DNA of 64,000 nucleotides from Dermatemys mawii (lineage: Eukaryota > Chordata > Testudines > Dermatemydidae), in the NCBI GenBank assembly GCA_007922305.1, contig ML677334.1, positions 57,524,720-57,588,719 on the forward strand, written 5' to 3'. Shown in pieces: positions 32,701-44,766 of this stretch. Positions within the stretch are counted from its first letter, which is position 1. Each line of letters begins with the position of its first letter. The translations under genes and the position numbers were made by a program. The notes under the pieces were generated by a model, which was not told the origin of the DNA, made no database searches, and saw nothing but the letters and a program-made list of their open reading frames with translations.

Positions 32701-34564
32701 ATGCCAAAATAATTATAATTTGACCCAGACTTGTTAATTTTGTGTCCCTTTTTTCAGTCACTGAGTAGGGCTTCCCCAGTCAGACATTTCCTCTCTCTAG
32801 GTATGAACATCGAGTTTCTCATCTGCTGACAGTGCCTTGTTTTTCTGGCAGTTCCTAAGATATCATTCCTCCTTGCTCTATCACAAATGTTTATTCCCAG
32901 AATATGAAAGGTCTGTTTTCCTCATATTAGCTGCTCCTAATGTATAGGGCTCAAAAATAAGCACCTCACTTTAAGCCATGCTATTGTTTCTCTTCCTCTC
33001 AGAACAGCTGTCTGTTCAGCCTTCCAGAACCTTTTGGTCTAATATTCTTTCCCCATTTCTTTTCAAAGAGACATCACACGAAAATGTTTTCTTGCATTTT
33101 AAATATTTCTGACCTAGTCAAATCCTTCTAAAAATGGTGTTTGCGCATGTGTGTGTGTGAGAGAGAGAGCTATTGCACCTTATTAAAGAACCAATAGTCC
33201 TTCATAATGAAACACTTTCTGTTATCCTTTTAAAATTCCTCTTCTACTGTATGGAATTGTGCAACGCTTTTCTTCTAGTCAGATTGGTGGGGAGATGACA
33301 ACCCTTAAGATGACAATAATTTCATTACTAGAACTATTGACAGCAAGTGAGTGTGCAGTGAACAGTTGTCAGTTTCTACTCTGTATTTCATTGGCTTTGT
33401 AGTCCCAACCGGAGAAAAAAATAATAAAACCTTTTTGTTATCACTCAAGTAAACAGTTGTGATTCAGAACACACATGGGCGTGGATCTATTGTTTAATAA
33501 GGAATCTTTCTACAGAATTGCTTTTTTAATTGTGTCTACATTTTAAGTTTTCACCTCTAGATATTAGTACATACCAATATTTTTCCTAATAATGGTGCTA
33601 TTTATCGAAGTACCAATTAGTCATATGCGTTGGTCCTGGTAGCTGGACTTATTCGTATCTGGAAACCACATAAAGAAAAAGGAAGGAGGCTAGCACAGTA
33701 ATGTGATCCTCAAATAATGTTAAACTAACAGTAGGATGTCAAAAAAAATAATTTCCATTGTGTGTAGGATGAATCTTTGTTTTCACACCACAAATGAATG
33801 GGATAAGTTAGAGTCGTCACAGTCCTCCCTGAGGAGCCCATTGCACTGCAATCAATGTTTCAGCTTTGGCAAGATTTCTTCATGAAGCCTAAGAAGTTCC
33901 AGTCTCACCCCTTGCTTGAACTTGACAGTCAGTGCAAATCTCAGGTTCTTTCCCAACATATAAGTATGTGCACTTCAGGGTGTGTCCGATAAGAAAGTCC
34001 CAAAAGGAATCATGCTCTAATAGGCCATCCAATCCAGGAACAAACCTGTTGAACTCTGCAATGAAGTAAAAGTAGTTTGAAAGGGAGCAACTGAGGAAGT
34101 TTTGAATAGCTTGAGAATGGGAGAGATATATGTGCAGTAGCATGTGGGGAGTGAGAAGGAGATATTGCCAGTAGTGTCTCTTGTAGGTTAAGAAGCACAG
34201 CTGAAGTCAACAGAAGGTAGAAAATGAGACACACCCAACAATTTTGAAATCCAAATTCTGACATTTTGCTTCTGAAAGAGAGTCATGCTATTTGTTACTC
34301 AGGGTGGTACATAATCCTAATTGTTTGTAAATGATATGATAGAGCCTAAAAAGAAAATGTGAGACATACCATTCATTTCACTGACATTTGTGCATGCGCC
34401 ACAAAATATTGCAATTATTTATTTCTACTTTTTTTTTGGAGTCTATGGTCTATTTAGACTTATTTTAATAAAATATACCATTGTTACCATCACTGGTTCA
34501 GCTTCACTGGTAAAAGTCTATTGTAGACAAGTGGTATCCAGCATCCACATGTTCTCTTAGACCC
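29736..34564. other. Intergenic stretch with no gene recognised
   Basis: AT-rich. Around 30200-30400 (GACATTGCTACAATCCAATC, AAAGGGCATGGGTAACTG) I suspect an old LINE tail shared among amniotes, but cannot confirm it. A (GT)n(GA)n run lies at about 33148-33168. Confidence 0.4.
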
Positions 34565-34870
34565 CAGGGGTAGGCAACCTATGGCACACATACCGAAGGC
34601 GGCACATGAGCTGATTTTCAGCAGCATTCACACTGCCCAAGTCCTGGCCACTGGTCCAGGGGGCTCTGCATTTTAATTTAATTTTAAATGAAGCTTCTTA
34701 AACATTTTAAAAACCTTATTTACTTTACATATAACAATAGTTTAATTATGTATTAAAAACTCATAGAGACTTTCTAAAAACGTTAAAATGTATTACTGGC
34801 ACTCGAAATCTTAAATCAGAGTGAATAAATGAAGACTGGCACACCACTTCTGAAAGGTTAACAACCCCTG
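34565..34870 (+). mobile_element. hAT non-autonomous element with CAGGGGTAGGCAACC end
   Basis: Left terminus CAGGGGTAGGCAACCTATGG; the right end AAGGTTAACAACCCCTG is its inverted match with some decay. The interior has CGGCACATGAGCTGATTTTC and an AT-rich 3' half, about 306 bp in all. Flanks TTAGACCC and CCCTAGAC are not a clean 8-bp duplication. Confidence 0.8.
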
Positions 34871-36584
34871 CCCTAGACTAACTCTGCTAGGTTAAGTAGC
34901 AGTGTTCAAATTACAAATAACTGCTTCGTGTCCTGTGTATAATGGTATTCTCACCATTACTTCTTTATGTGGAGTTGGAATGATCATAGCAAAAGTGGGA
35001 AATTATTTGCAAAAATAAACAAATGAAGACATCTCTTCAAGGTCAGATCCTACTCTTCAGTTATAGCAGTGTAAATGTGGAATAACTCCATTGATTTCAG
35101 TGGTGTGACTGAGAGAGAATCTATTTGTTTCTGTTGAAAAACATGTTGATGGTGGGTCCATGGCATGGGGAATATTCCCCACCTTGACTCACATATGGCC
35201 TGAGAGGCCAATTAACTGAACTGCTGCACCTGATGCAGAAGCCCAGAGGAAGTCCAGCTGGGGACGGAGCTGGGTGGTGACTATAAAGAAAGGTGTGAAA
35301 GCCATGTGGACCAGAGTCATGGCTGACTATAGCCTTTTAAAGGGCTATTAGATTTATTCTGTGGGAACTTCCCGAAACCCTGAAAAGGGTGAAACTAAAA
35401 CTTAACCTGGACAGAGGGCTGAGTCTCAAGAAGAAGCAGATCACTAGAGCAACTGTGGGCTGGGGGATTGTTAGAGAGGAAAGAGCTGCTATGCCATACC
35501 CAACCACAAGCAGGCAAGACAATGGAGAGTCCACAATACACCAGAATAATAAAATCATCTTCTAAAGTAATAAGTTTTGGAGGAAGGGGTTGAGAGATTA
35601 ATATTTTAAAATCTTCTGTTTTAGAGCTGATAGATCTAAATGCAGTAATCTTGGTCAAAATACTGTGTTTTGTTCTGTATTGTTAAAAGAAATATTTTAA
35701 AAGTCATCTGGTTCTCTCTGATTTATGAAAAATTAATGTTTTCTGCATGGTAGTTATAAAGAAATGTACAAGTGCTAGTTCCAAACTAAGTCCTTTTTAG
35801 GCTCCTTGTTATATTTTTATTTATATTTGGATTTATCTCAATTCACTGTGGTCAGTGAAGAGAAAAAGGATTAAAATGTTAGAGGACTTGTTTCATTTTA
35901 AACAAAGGGACCTGCTCATCTTGGTTGGTTTAAGAAAAACACCTAGTTGATGTATCCTCTTTTAAGCACCTAATCCTGGCTCAAAGCACTTTACTACTGA
36001 GCTCTCATGACCACTCAGCTCTGGAGCCAGGAGTCAACATGAAATGTTAAGGTCCTTTCGGTGTGTACCTATCTAACTACTTACATGGCTCCCAACACTG
36101 TAGTATCTGGGGTTATCCTCCCATGCAACAGTGGCTGCATTGTGCTTTCACTGATACCCAACGCTTACTCCTCATAGAGATGGGATCTGTGAATTTAATC
36201 CTCTGCCCCTCCAAATGCCAAAGAACAGCTGCAGTAGAAGTCCAGCCATGCTGCAGTACTCACCAGGACCAGCTGTGATCTGGATCAGTACCAGATAAGT
36301 TTACATATAGTTTACATTCGAGGCCATCGTATGTCTTCACTGACACCTGTGCAATCCTATCCTGTGTAATCCTATTGGTGTCACTGAGGACTGAATTTGA
36401 CCTTAGTTGCTATGTAAGATGTCTCTATCTGTTACCCATATTGGTTACATAGTGGAACAGAAATTTTGGCTTTAGTAGTCCAATAGACGGTTTAAAAAAA
36501 ACGCGGTTCCATCTCTAGGGTTAAGAATGTCCATTGTGAGCTGTTTCAGTTATGATTCCTATGGGAGATTGCTATCCCCTAATA
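34871..36584. other. Intergenic stretch; one possible unclassified repeat
   Basis: Near 35044-35105 ('GTGTAAATGTGGAATAACTC', 'CCATTGATTTCAGTGG') resembles a short dispersed repeat. The segment 35150-35600 is less AT-rich and has ACTATAAAG at about 35280-35288, which might be an old promoter-bearing repeat; I cannot classify it. Confidence 0.35.
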
Positions 36585-37150
36585 CAGGAGTGGCCAAAAT
36601 ACTGCCCATGGGCTGTTTCTGGCCCGTCTAATATTTCTGTCCGGTCCACCAGGCTCTTTGGCTGCTCCCTCGTGATCTCTGGGCCGCTAAAAGTCCAGTG
36701 GCTCAGCAGGGCGCTCAGACAGACTGCCTGCATGCCATGGCCCCACGCCACTCCTGGAAGTGGCCAATGGAAGCTGCAGAGGCGGTGCTTGTGGGCGTGA
36801 GCCGTGCACAAAGACCTGCTGCCCCCTCCCCACAAGGGGCACACAGAGATGTACCAGCAGCAGCTGGTTGCTTCCAGTTGTGGTGTGGGGGCCATGGCAG
36901 GGAGCCTGCCTGAGCATCCTGCTGCGCCGCCGGCTGGGAGCTGCCTGTGGTAAGTGCCTCCCAGCCAGAGTCTGCACCTCGCATCCCCTCCCGCACTCTG
37001 ATCCCCTGCCCCAGGTCAGAACCCCCTCCTGCACCCAAACTCCCTCCCAGAGCCCACACCCCTCCATTAATATATTAGAAATGTGCAGCCCATGACGACT
37101 TACCAAAATTTGTGGAGTGACCTCCCTGCAAAAATTATTGTGCACCCGTG
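36585..37150 (+). mobile_element. Complete hAT non-autonomous element with perfect 8-bp target duplication
   Basis: Flanked on both sides by CCCTAATA (36577-36584 and 37151-37158), an exact 8-bp duplication as hAT transposition makes. The left end CAGGAGTGGCCAAAATA and the reverse of the right end CACGGGTGCACAATAA are degenerate inverted repeats. The 566-bp interior is GC-rich, which produces several overlapping open frames, none with a transposase motif. Confidence 0.85.
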
Positions 37151-37158
37151 CCCTAATA

Positions 37159-39559
37159 GCTAAGCAGGTGCCTACTAAAGACTTTTGATTATCTTTTCTT
37201 AACTAAATGATGATGATGACTGACTGATTGATTGATTAATTTTTTTTGAAAAATAAATGTATATGAACCATCTAGCTGTGCACATAGCTGGCCACTGAAA
37301 ATTTATATTCTTAATATTATTTCCCTTTTCTGCCCTCCTCTGTTCCTTCTGACTGTTACTTAGACTCATATGTTGTGTCTTGTCTTAAATTCCAAAAGAC
37401 TGCAAGAGTGCTAATCTTATGCCAATATTCAAAATGGGCAAGTGGCATGACCAAGATAATTGTAGGTTAGTTAGCCTGACATCAATCCCAAACAAATAGT
37501 GGGAAAAGTGATACAGTAATTAATTGATAAAGAATATGAAGATAATGCCAGTCAATTTGGTTTTATGGAATATAGATTTTGTCAAATGAACCTGATTTGT
37601 TTCTTTGAAATTATGAGTTTGGTTGATAAAGGTAATAGTAGATGTACGATTTTAAGACTTTTGTGAGTTGTTTGACTATCAGGGCAAATTTTTCAAACTC
37701 AGCTGCCTAAAATTGGGACTCTAAATCCTTATTTAGGCACCTATATAAGGAGTCTGATTTTTCTCTGGTGTTAAGGACCCACAGTTCCCACTGATGGCAG
37801 ATTTAACTTCCATTGAAGCTCATGTGAATTCACCGGAATAAGGACTCATAAAACCAAGTCATTATCACAGAAATATAGACTTGGTTGTGTTGCTCATTCT
37901 GCCATACAAGCATAAAATCCTGGGCTCTCAAAATTCCACTGGTCCTGAAAGGCTGCAAAGTCTTTATTTATAGGTTTTATTCAGAGGCAGGACATCTGAA
38001 ACAGCCAGGAAAAATTTAAAGACTCCATGAGTGACAAACAGTAATTAGCAAATGAAGAAATATTTGTATGTTTAATCACTTCACTGGTCTGATTCTAGTT
38101 TTGTAAGAAAAGGTGGTCCACCCCATCCACCCTTTTATTAATGTCATCGTAAATAGTTTATAATCATAGATACTCTATTTCCTGTTCTAGTGGATTTCTT
38201 TCTTGTCATTTTCCTTTACAAGCCTTTCAGAGATAGGTGTGGTTGTGTATTCATTTTATAACTATCTCCTTTGCCATGTTCGTTAAGTTTATTCAGTTCA
38301 TAAGCAAAGACATGTTTATGCATGCACATTAGTTTCGGCACATCTTTAACTTTTATTATTTAGATGTTTTCTGAGATTATCATAGAAAATGTTTGTACTG
38401 CTGAAATACTTTTTAATCTAGTGAATCTATACCCATTTTCATAAACAGCTCTTCTTTATGTCTCTCTCTTTTGGCTAACATTATTTTAAAATTGTAAAAA
38501 AAACCAGGGTGCTGATTTCCTACTCTATTGTAGTGTTTTAAAGTGGATGATATTAAAAAAAATATTTTTCTACATTATTATGGTCTTGCACAATGTTGAA
38601 AAAAAGTTACCAGAAATGACCACCTCATTAAAATAGTGCTTAAACTTTAGCAAATTATGTACAGATGGAACACATTTGAATGCTCATTACATAAAGCATA
38701 AGACTATTACCTTCTGATTGTAATATCAGATGCACTATTGGCCAAATCACAGTCCTTTTACAGTTAAAGTGCAGCTCGCGGAGCCCCCAGTACTGCCCCC
38801 CTCCCGCAATCTCCGATTACTAGACTGCTAGACTACTAGAGCATGAGGGATCACTGTGACAATGTGCTAATGACAGGGCAATCAGAGATACAAAAGAATT
38901 TAGCTTTGACTACATAGCCAATCTATTGAATAGACTGTAGTTGAAATGTAGAAACCATTTCATTATCATAACAGGAAAACAAAGAGAAACATTAAAGAAC
39001 ATATTAGGAAAACATTTTATAATATTGGCACAGTTTGTGACTTACAAGTCTGTAATTAGAGGTTCCTGAAGTACAAAGGTGTAGCAGCAGCAGGGCTAGT
39101 ACTAACGTATTGTACAGCTCAGGTATATTTCATCACCCTCCCTCCCACAATGTGTTTTAACTCTCTGGAGAGGGAAATTTCTAAATTATGCAGTTTTAAT
39201 GGAAGATCTCCCCTTTTCAATTAAGCTTGTTTGAATGGAGAGGGCAAAATTACTGTGGCATTGATTGTACTGTATGTAGCCTAAGTGGCTATTTTACTTT
39301 ATTGACATAAGCTTTTATTTTAATATAGCATTCAAGTTCAGTTCAATAAAATCCGTGGAGACAGATGTATAGAATAGTTGCTAATGCCCATAAAAGGAGA
39401 AGTAATACTTGCCAGCATCTCAGTCAAATTAATTCATGAATATTTGAAAATGTCATTAGATATTTTTAAATTTGCATTCTTTGTAGAGTTTGTAATGTTA
39501 ATTTAGTCAAACGCTATGAAAATGAAACAGTGGGGTGAGACCAATTCACACCAGCTCAG
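37159..39559. other. Intergenic stretch with a CR1 fragment and a short dispersed repeat
   Basis: Besides the CR1 piece at 37380-37690, about 37690-37830 ('ACTCAGCTGCCTAAAATTGG', 'TATTTAGGCACCTATATAAG', 'TTCCATTGAAGC') matches a dispersed reptile repeat I know by pattern only. Nothing further is recognised up to 39559. Confidence 0.45.
37380..37690 (+). mobile_element. CR1 LINE internal fragment
   Basis: Translates with decay to the segment before the reverse transcriptase catalytic core: LMPIFKMGKWHDQDNCRLVS and LTSIPNK, followed by a region like QFGF--Y-FC and then MSLVDKGN. It ends near 37690 before the catalytic motif. Confidence 0.7.
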
Positions 39560-40860
39560 AATCTGGCCAAATACTTTAATATTGATTTTAGTAAGGCTTT
39601 TAACACAGTTTCACATGAGTGTCTCATAAGCAAACTAGGGAAAGGTGGTCTAGATGAAATTACTATAAGGTAGGTGTGCAACTGGTTGAAAGACCATACT
39701 CAAATGGTTTGCTGTCAAACTGGGAAGGATGTATCCTGTGAGATCATAAAAACATAAGAATGGCCATACTGGGTCAGACCAAAGGTCCATCTAGCCCAGT
39801 ATCCTGTCTTTTGACAGTAGCCAATTACCAGGTGCCCTAGAGGGAATGAACAGAACAGGTAATCATCAAGTGATCCATTCCCTGTTGTTCATTCCCAGCT
39901 TCTGGCAAACTGAAGCTAGGGACACCATCCCTGCCCATCCTGGCTAATAGCCATTGATGGACCTATCCTCCATGAATTTATCTAGTTTCCGCAGGGGTTA
40001 GTCCTATATCTGATACTATTCAATATTTTCATTAATGATTTCGGAAATGGACTGAGAGTATGCTTATAAAATTTGTGGATGATTCCAAGCTGGGAAGGCT
40101 TGCAAGTATTGTGGAGGATAGGATTAGAAGTCAAAATGACCTTGACAGATTGGAGAACTGATTGAAAATCAACAAGATTAAATTAAATAAATATGAGCGA
40201 CTACACTTTGGAAGAAAGGAATCAAATGCCCAAATACAAAATGGGGGATAAGTGGCTAGGTGTTAATATTGCTGAAAAGGATCTGGGGGTTATAGTGGGT
40301 CACAAATTGATGATGAGTTAACAGTGTGATCCAACCAGAAAAAAGGCTAATATCGTTTTGGAGTGTATTAACATGAGTGTCATGTGTAAGACACAGGAGG
40401 TAATTGTCCTGCTGTACTCGGCACTGGTGAGGCCTCATCTGGAGTACTGTGTCCAATTCTGAGCACCACACTTTACGAAAGATGTGAACAAATTGGAGCG
40501 AGTCCGTGGGAGAGCAACAATAATGATAAAAAGTTTAGAAAACCTAACTTATAAGGAAAAGTTTAAAAAATGACCATGTTTAATCTTGAGAAAAGAAGAT
40601 TGAGGGAAGAACTAATAACAGTTTTCACATATATTAAGGGCTCTTTTAAAGAAGACTGTGATCAGTTGTTCTCCATGTCCTCTGAAATAATGAGCTTAAT
40701 GTGCAGCAAAGGAGATTTAGGTTAGATATTAGGAAAAACTTTGTAATTAATATTAGGGTAGTTAAGCTCTGGGATACGTTTCCAAGGGAGGAATTCCCAT
40801 AATCAGAGGCTTTTAAGAACAGGTTGGACAAACAACAGTTTGGGATGGTCTAGGTTTAAC
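39560..40860 (+). mobile_element. CR1 LINE 3' half, interrupted by a second CR1
   Basis: Starts within the reverse transcriptase (NIDFSKAFNTVSHECLISKL in translation) and continues through GVSYLILFNIFINDFGN-type sequence and TEYCVQF-type 3' sequence, ending near 40860 without the usual tail. It is split at about 39743-39989 by an antisense CR1 tail, after which the host frame resumes at CGCAGGGGTTAGTCC. Many stops and indels. Confidence 0.85.
39743..39989 (-). mobile_element. CR1 3' tail nested in another CR1, opposite orientation
   Basis: On the plus strand it reads AACATAAGAATGGCCATACT, GGGTCAGACCAAAGGTCCAT, CCAGGTGCCCTAGAGGGAAT and CATTGATGGACCTATCCTCC, the reverse complement of the commonest turtle-type CR1 3' end. 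It is 5'-truncated and sits between two halves of an older CR1, so it is the younger insertion. Confidence 0.88.
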
Positions 40861-41089
40861 TATTAAGAAATTTTATTTGATTGTTGATGTCAAGTCATGC
40901 TCCTTACATTGCTCACCCATATCTAGCAGTATCTGCACATGTATGCTCCTCACATTTTCTGTCCTCCTCCCACGTGCTTCATCCAATGGCGTTAGGAAGG
41001 TCCTCTGCCATGTTCACAGCATTTAGAGAAGCACTATTCCATCCTGCCTCTCATCATAGAGATAGATGGTGCACTATGGGAAGAAAACA

Positions 41090-41946
41090 TAAAGCCATCA
41101 ATAATAAAATTTGCAGATGACACAAGAATTGCTTGAGTGCTAACTAATGAGGAGGACAGGTCACTGATACTGAGCAATCTGGATCGTTTGGTGAACTGGG
41201 CATAAAACAAACAATATGTGTCTTAGGGCTAAATGTAAATGTATACATCTAGGAACAAAGATTGTAGGTCATACTTACACAATGGGGAACTTTGTTCTGG
41301 AAAGCAATGACTCTGAAAAAGATTTTGGGATAATCATGCATAATCAGTGGAACATGACCTGCCAGTGCAGCGGTGTGGCCGAAAGGGCTAATGAAATCCT
41401 GGAATGTATAAATAGGAGATTTTTGAGTAGGAGTATAGTGGGTATTTTACCTCTGTATTTGGCACTGGTTTGATTACTGCTGGAATGCTGTGTCCATTTC
41501 TAGTGTCCACAATTCAAGAAGGATGCCGATAAATTGCTGAGTGTTAAGAGGAAGCCACAAGAATGATTAAAAGATTAGAAAACTTGCCTTATAGTAGTAG
41601 ATTGGAACTCAATCTATTTAGTTTAACAAAGAGAAGATTAAGGCTTGACTTGATTAATCTGTAAATACCTACATGGGGAACAAATATTTAATAATGGGCT
41701 CTTCAATCTAGCAGGCAATTGCTGGAATCTGAAGTTAGATAAATTCAAAGTGGAAATAAGGCATACATTCTTAACAGTGAAAGTAATTAGCCATTGGAAC
41801 AACATACTAAGGATCGTGGTGGACTCTCCTTTACTGATTATTTTTAAATCAAGATTGGATGTTTTTCCTAAAAGAAATGTTCTAGGAATTTTTGACTAAT
41901 GGTCATACTGGTTCCTTCTGGCCTTCAAATCTATGAATCTATGAAC
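41090..41946 (+). mobile_element. CR1 LINE 3' portion of another subfamily
   Basis: Begins at KFADDTRIA-type sequence (the reverse transcriptase F-ADD motif, near 41109). It runs through LRAKCKCIHLGTK and CNQWNMTCQ-type segments and ends TGGCCTTCAAATCTATGAAT with the short tail repeat TCTATGAA at 41930-41946. It follows the previous CR1 after about 230 bases but overlaps it in CR1 content, so it is a separate insertion. Confidence 0.85.
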
Positions 41947-43854
41947 ATAGTGAGTCAAAATATGCTTGTGGGCCTTGCAAGGATAGCATTTTCCCATAGG
42001 AAAACTGGAAAAGAGATTTCAAGCGAAGATGAAAGGTAAAATGGAGAGTAGAAGAGCAGGCTGGGCCTGCTCAGTGTTTGTACTGTTCTATGCCTTCTCA
42101 GGATCTGTTGTTCCATCAGCTGGGAGTGTTTGGCTGACTGAGTGCTCAGCCCCTGAGGAGAAGGGAGTGCCCCACTTAATCCAATAGCTAACATCTCCTG
42201 CCAGTTAAGGAGTGGTACTAACATTCACTAAAGAGAAGCCATCCAGTTCATCTTCTTTGGAAGGCTTCTGACATCCAAATGGCATCTTGAGGATGGAGGG
42301 TGGGTGCTTATAAAGCTACGAGGAGGGCATCTTTATGTAAGAATGGAAAGAACATTTCTTTCCTATCCCAGATAAAAGAGAAAAAAAGGAAGTCAGGGTT
42401 ATTTCTGACATTGCTGAAAAGAATTCTTTTAATATCTTCCTCAGGGCCTACCTAACCTTGATTCTCTTCTCACTTCCACTGGTTTTACACAGGTGCCAAT
42501 CTATTGAGTTCAATGGAGCTGTCTCTTTTTACACCAATATAAGTGACAGGAGGATCTGGTCTGTGGATTCTACATTTGGGTAACAGACGGGGTTAAAATA
42601 CCACATAAGCATTATTCAGCAACCCCATGAGACAGATTCAGCAGTCCCACTTCTAATTCAGTTGGACCTCAGCAGCTGCAGAGCTGGGAGCTACTCAGGG
42701 AGGTGTGCTGGGCTTTTCCCGCAGAAGACAAATCAAAGTACATGTGCCCTAGATCTAGTGTGTGCAGAACTTTTTGTGGAGCCGAACTGGAAAAACAAAC
42801 TTGCAAACTATGTTATAAAACTGAAGATTTTCTGATAACTTTGTTTGAGGTTCACATAAAGATTTTCAGGTGCATGAGGGCCCCAAACCTCAAATTAACC
42901 TAAGGGATATGGATCATGGTGAATCTGATGGATTGTGCAAAGCTATAATGGTGGGTCACACAACCCTATTATTGTTAAAACTAAGCATATGTCTACCCTA
43001 CACACACCTTACAGTGGCATGTAGAGTACATACACTGCACAACCCCCCAGCACAGGTATAAATAGCAGTGTAGACAGTAAGGCACTGCTTAAGTGAGGAG
43101 ACATGTCTGAACCCTTAAGTTATGGACCCTACGTGGCTCTCTACACACCCAAGCAATGCTCTCCCACCCCGTCTACACTGCTATTTTTAGCAATGTAGTG
43201 TCCCACTGCCTCCTCACTTCTGGAACCATATAGCTACACACCACAGTGTAAATACAATCTGCTTTTCACTGCAGCGTTTCACTACACACACTCTTCATAC
43301 CACCACCATTGGCTTCCAAGTAGATGTGGCCTAAAAGTGCTACAACTGAATGTTTCTTTTTTAAAAATATCTAATTCCTTGAAAAATTTAAATATGCTTA
43401 TGTTACCTTGTAAACTTCTGTATATTCTCGATACAAATATATCCCACTGGTGTAAAGATGTAGTACACCAGCTGTAAGAATGTTGCACTCAGGGGTATAG
43501 TTTATGATGAGTTCAGCACAGCAAGCTGGGTCATGCCACTTTAGGGAGAAAGCTGAACCTCACCCAGTGGTGTGCTTTCTCTTTGAAAACTCAAAGTATC
43601 CAAAACAATTGTGTTTGAATGTAGGCAACAATTTTAGCTAAAACCAAAATGTTTGGGTTAGCTGCAAAAAAGTCTCAGTGACATTATTTTTAAAGAGATT
43701 AATTACATTGTTAATTTTTTAAATAGGGAAATTGTGTCCAATCCCTAAACTGGGGTGCATGGGAAGATAAAGGCTGCACATGCACTGAAGGTTCATATTT
43801 CTACTGGCATTCTGTAAGTAAGTAAATCCATTTATTCATGTCTGAATATTGATG
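41947..43854. other. Intergenic stretch with one miniature element
   Basis: Apart from the element at 42982-43333, about 42470-42560 (GGTTTTACACAGGTGCCAAT, TTGAGTTCAATGGAGC) looks like a piece of the dispersed CCATTGA/TCAATGG repeat group. Nothing else recognised. Confidence 0.45.
42982..43333. mobile_element. Palindromic miniature DNA element, about 350 bp
   Basis: Ends TAAGCATATGTCTAC and, reversed, TTAGGCCACATCTAC are related. Inside, ATAGCAGTGTAGACAG and its inverse TCTACACTGCTATTTTTAG, and CAATGCTCTCCCACCC/GGGTGGGAGAG-type blocks, make a strong foldback. There is no coding capacity. I recognise the core (AAATAGCAGTGTAGAC) as a recurrent turtle element. Confidence 0.65.
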
Positions 43855-44240
43855 ACATCACAGAAGAATTTTCTGAAACCTTCAGAATCCATCACTAACT
43901 TGAAGCACTCTGCAGCTGACTTCCCATCCATCCATCTCCTTGCTGGTCATCCCAAACTAGGATGACTATTCACCATTCCTTCCATAACAACTTTTTCAAG
44001 ATTATTTCCATTGCTACACCTAATATGACCAAAGTACGTAAGTTTGTATTTGTTGATTTCCAACATCAGAGTCTGCTTCTCTCCAATAATATTTCTGATG
44101 TAGGCATTTGTCTTTTTCTTCTGATAGGGAGATACACAAAAGTCTTCACCAGCACCACATTTCTAAAGCTTCAATTTTCTTCTTCAGCAGCATTAATTTT
44201 CCATGATTCACACCCATAAATTCATATAGGAAAAACTAGA
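43855..44240 (-). mobile_element. RTE-like non-LTR retrotransposon, C-terminal fragment
   Basis: On the minus strand, after allowing frameshifts, it reads EALEMWCW, then LEINKYKLTYFGHIRC, NLEKVVMEGMV and RRWMDGKSAAECFKL. The order E-FEMWCWRR, R-LRYFGH, GRPP-RRW(M/I)DD, and SAAE is the C-terminal signature of RTE-like and related endonuclease/reverse-transcriptase LINEs. A stop follows MWCW and the frame shifts at least twice, so it is dead. The clade is inferred. Confidence 0.7.
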
Positions 44241-44379
44241 CTTTTCATCAGCTGCACATTAATATATTTCAAGAGGCCATGGTTTTTCCACCATGGAAAG
44301 TCAGATCAGGTTTGGAAACTGCTACTGCAGTGGCAGTAGACTTCAGCACCAACTCCAGCTGCTAAGCAGTAGTTAAGTA

Positions 44380-44766
44380 CAGTAGAACCTTAGAGTTACG
44401 AACACCAGAGTTATGAACTGACCTCACATCTCATTTGGAAACAGAAATACACAATCAGGCAGAAGCAGAGACCAAAAAAAGCAAATAAAGTACAGTATTG
44501 TGTTAAATAAAAACTCCTGCACATATAAAGAGAAAGTTTTAAAAAAAGATTTGGCAAGGAAATTTTCTATGCTCGTTTCATTTAAATTAAGATGGTTAAA
44601 AGCAGCATTTTTCTTCAGCATAGTAAATTTTTAAAGCTGTGTTGAGTCAATGTTCAGTTGTATACTTTTGAAAGAACAACCATAATGTTTTTTTCAGTGT
44701 TACAAACATCTCAGAATTACGAACAGCCTCCATTTCCAAGATGTTCATAACTCTAAGGTTCTACTG
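44380..44766. mobile_element. Tigger/mariner-like miniature transposon with near-perfect inverted ends
   Basis: Left end CAGTAGAACCTTAGAGTTAC... and the reverse of the right end CAGTAGAACCTTAGAGTTAT... agree at 23 of the first 24 bases. TA precedes the left end; the right flank is TC, probably a mutated TA. Length 387 bp, AT-rich interior, no transposase. This is the best preserved pair of inverted ends in the window. Confidence 0.85.

Noticed and set aside
35150..35600. Possible LTR with an ACTATAAAG promoter
   Set aside because: No TG...CA ends, target duplication or partner LTR could be found, so it stays unclassified.
36552..37145. Cluster of six overlapping open frames, considered as a GC-rich gene
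   Set aside because: The stretch is a non-autonomous hAT element with an exact 8-bp target duplication, and none of the frames shows a protein family.
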